Assembly: GCA_002403445.1 (NCBI GenBank)
Contig: DHHU01000020.1
Span: 533-8,086 of the forward strand
Reading direction: 5' to 3'
DNA length: 7,554 nucleotides
Source of the DNA: Salinisphaeraceae bacterium UBA4764
Lineage (GTDB): Bacteria; Pseudomonadota; Gammaproteobacteria; Nevskiales; Salinisphaeraceae
Shown: piece by piece, positions 5,618-7,554 of the stretch
Layout: each line of letters begins with the position of its first letter
How positions within the stretch are numbered: the first letter of the stretch is position 1
Notes under the pieces: generated by a model
The model's database searches: none
Seen by the model: only the letters and a program-made list of their open reading frames with translations
Told to the model about the DNA's origin: nothing
Made by a program: the position numbers and the translations under genes

Positions 5618-7525
5618 TCAATGTTTCGCCGCAATACGTTCTCTGAAAAGGTCAACGAAATCATTTAAACCCATGGCACCCGCGTCTTCGCCTTCACGCG
5701 TCCGCACCGCCACTGTCTCCTCATCGACTTCAGAGTTCCCGATGACCAGCAGATAGGGCACCCGCTCGAGTGTGTGCTCGCGAATTTTGTAACCGATCTT
5801 TTCATTACGCAGATCCACCTCCACGCGTACGCCGGCATCGCACAACTGCTCAACAACCCTTTCGGCGTATTCACGCTGAGCATCGGTAATGGTGCAGACC
5901 ACAGCCTGAACCGGCGACAGCCATAACGGCAACCAGCCCGCGTAGTGTTCAATCAACACACCGATGAAGCGCTCGACCGAACCGAGAATAGCACGGTGGA
6001 TCATGACCGGAACCTGACGATCGCCATCGGCGTCGATATAGCTCGCGCCCAGCCGCTCGGGCATGGAGAAGTCGAGCTGCACCGTGCCAAGCTGCCAAAC
6101 CCGATCTATGCAATCTCGCAGTGAAAATTCGATCTTGGGGCCGTAGAAAGCCCCTTCTCCAGGTTGCAGTTCGAAGTCTATCGCCTTGTCATTCAGGCAC
6201 TCTTCTAAAGCGGATTCGGATCGATCCCAGATCGCGTCCGACCCCACACGCGTTTCCGGTCGCGTCGACAACTTGATGAGCACATCGTCGAAGCCGAAAT
6301 CGTGATAGACCTGATACAGCAAATCAATAAAGGCGCCGACTTCGTCGGCGATCTGGTCTTCGCTACAAAATATGTGCGCGTCATCTTGGGTAAATCCGCG
6401 AACGCGCATGAGCCCGTGCAACGTTCCGGATGCCTCATTGCGGTGACAGCTCCCAAACTCGGCCAACCGGAGCGGCAAATCGCGGTAGCTACGGAGCCCC
6501 TGGTTATAGACTTGCACGTGCGCGGGACAGTTCATGGGCTTGACCGCGAATTGACGATCTTCGGAACCGGTCATAAACATGTCATCGCCGAATTTCTCGG
6601 CGTGGCCGGAACGCTCCCACAACGATAGATCGATAAGTTGCGGGGTATTGATTTCCCTGTAGCCGGCACGGGACAAGCGAGCGCGGAGATAATCCTGGAT
6701 GGTGAGCACGATCTGCCACCCCCGGTCATGCCAGAACACCATGCCAGGAGCTTCTTCCTGGAGATGAAACAAATCCTGTGCCGTGCCGATACGGCGATGA
6801 TCGCGTTTCTTGGCCTCTTCCAGCCGCGTCAGATGGGCATCAAGTTCGGCTTTGGTAGCCCACGCCGTACCGTAGATACGCGTGAGCATTTCATTGTTGG
6901 AATCACCCCGCCAGTAGGCGCCGGCGGTGCTAGTCAGGTGGAATGCTCGCAAATGCCGTGAGTTCGGCACGTGCGGCCCCGTACACATGTCGACGTAGTC
7001 CTCATGCCGGTAAAGCGCGATCTGGTCGGCATTGGGGATGGCATCGATGATGGCTTGTTTATAGGGCTCGTTGCGCTCACCGAAAACGGTGCGGGCCTGA
7101 TCGGCATCAACCACTTCACGAACCACGTCATAGTCGTGCCGGGCCAGTTCCAGCATCCGCGCCTCGATGGTTTCAAGCTCTTCAGGGCCAATGGACGTGT
7201 CGATGGCGACATCGTAATAGAAGCCGTTTTCAATCACCGGGCCAATAGCCATCTGCACATTGGGATAGAGTGTCTTGAGAGCTTGGCCGAGCAGATGCGC
7301 GCAAGAATGGCGGATAATGTCGACACCCGCTGGATCCTTGGCCGTAACCAAAGCTACCGAGGCATCGTGCTCGATCGGTACACACGCATCGATCAATTCG
7401 CCATCAACGCGCGCGGCGAGCGTGGCCTTGGCCAGACCGGCGCCGATACTCTCGGCTATTTCCATTCCGGTTACAGGCCGTTCGAATTGTTTGGTGGTAC
7501 CGTCGGGTAGTGTGATGGCGGGCAT
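5618..7525 (-). CDS. thrS: Threonine--tRNA ligase
   Basis: This encodes a complete 635-residue cytoplasmic class II enzyme (E. coli 642) that charges tRNA-Thr. Domains are: TGS (1-62); the N2 editing domain (about 63-225), with HxxxH at His73/His77 and Cys181-x3-His185 for clearing Ser-tRNA(Thr); the catalytic core (about 245-530), with zinc ligands Cys333, His384 and His510, motif 2 around CHRNEASGTLHGLMRVRGFTQ (Arg362) and motif 3 IHRAILGSVERF (509-520); and the anticodon-binding domain (about 535-635), including DLRNEKIGYKIREHTLERVP. ATG 7525 gives the normal TGS start. No Shine-Dalgarno is visible in the 29 bases upstream. In E. coli ThrRS represses its own mRNA through a tRNA-like leader; that region lies mostly outside this window. 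It is the first gene of the cluster seen here. Confidence 0.98.
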   Translation of the reverse strand: MPAITLPDGTTKQFERPVTGMEIAESIGAGLAKATLAARVDGELIDACVPIEHDASVALVTAKDPAGVDIIRHSCAHLLGQALKTLYPNVQMAIGPVIENGFYYDVAIDTSIGPEELETIEARMLELARHDYDVVREVVDADQARTVFGERNEPYKQAIIDAIPNADQIALYRHEDYVDMCTGPHVPNSRHLRAFHLTSTAGAYWRGDSNNEMLTRIYGTAWATKAELDAHLTRLEEAKKRDHRRIGTAQDLFHLQEEAPGMVFWHDRGWQIVLTIQDYLRARLSRAGYREINTPQLIDLSLWERSGHAEKFGDDMFMTGSEDRQFAVKPMNCPAHVQVYNQGLRSYRDLPLRLAEFGSCHRNEASGTLHGLMRVRGFTQDDAHIFCSEDQIADEVGAFIDLLYQVYHDFGFDDVLIKLSTRPETRVGSDAIWDRSESALEECLNDKAIDFELQPGEGAFYGPKIEFSLRDCIDRVWQLGTVQLDFSMPERLGASYIDADGDRQVPVMIHRAILGSVERFIGVLIEHYAGWLPLWLSPVQAVVCTITDAQREYAERVVEQLCDAGVRVEVDLRNEKIGYKIREHTLERVPYLLVIGNSEVDEETVAVRTREGEDAGAMGLNDFVDLFRERIAAKH

Positions 7526-7554
7526 ATCGCGATTTATCGATGAGGTGGTGTTAT

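Noticed and set aside
6971..7510. Plus-strand open frame of 179 codons opposite the thrS N terminus
   Set aside because: It is antisense to the TGS and editing domains of thrS, with no family features; long shadow frames are expected in GC-rich genes.

Overview
The window is a conserved bacterial translation-gene cluster, read entirely from the minus strand. In transcription order (right to left) it holds thrS, infC, rpmI, rplT, pheS, pheT, ihfA, a small MerR-type regulator, and tRNA-Pro(GGG). This order, with ihfA directly after pheT, points to a gammaproteobacterium. The ihfA - MerR-like gene - tRNA-Pro tail resembles pseudomonads and related non-enteric lineages more than Escherichia coli. 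I cannot name a genus from the sequence alone.

Layout: thrS (5618-7525) starts 29 bases inside the right edge, so its promoter and most of its leader lie outside the window. An 82-base spacer leads to infC (4996-5535), which appears to start at the rare codon AUC behind a strong GGAGGAG ribosome binding site. rpmI (4782-4979) and rplT (4391-4741) follow closely. The longest non-coding stretch, 183 bases between rplT and pheS, is the most interesting part. It contains a weak promoter candidate, a 12-bp perfect palindrome, three mutually pairable GC-rich segments, a terminator-like hairpin followed by a T-rich tract, and an out-of-frame mini-ORF whose start resembles the PheM leader peptide of E. 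coli. pheS (3206-4207), pheT (812-3199), ihfA (518-808) and the MerR-like gene (172-525) are then packed with gaps of 6 and 3 bases and an 8-base overlap, which implies one mRNA and translational coupling. A complete tRNA-Pro with encoded CCA (52-128) ends the cluster. Bases 1-51 hold nothing I can identify.

The genes jointly supply two aminoacyl-tRNA synthetases (threonyl, and both subunits of phenylalanyl), initiation factor IF3, 50S proteins L35 and L20, one subunit of the nucleoid protein IHF, a probable DNA-binding regulator and a proline tRNA. Every protein is full length with the expected signature residues. I see no mobile element, CRISPR array, frameshift or foreign cargo. No new multi-gene system is apparent; the points worth following up are regulatory: the pheS leader, the AUC start of infC, and the uncharacterised MerR-like gene.
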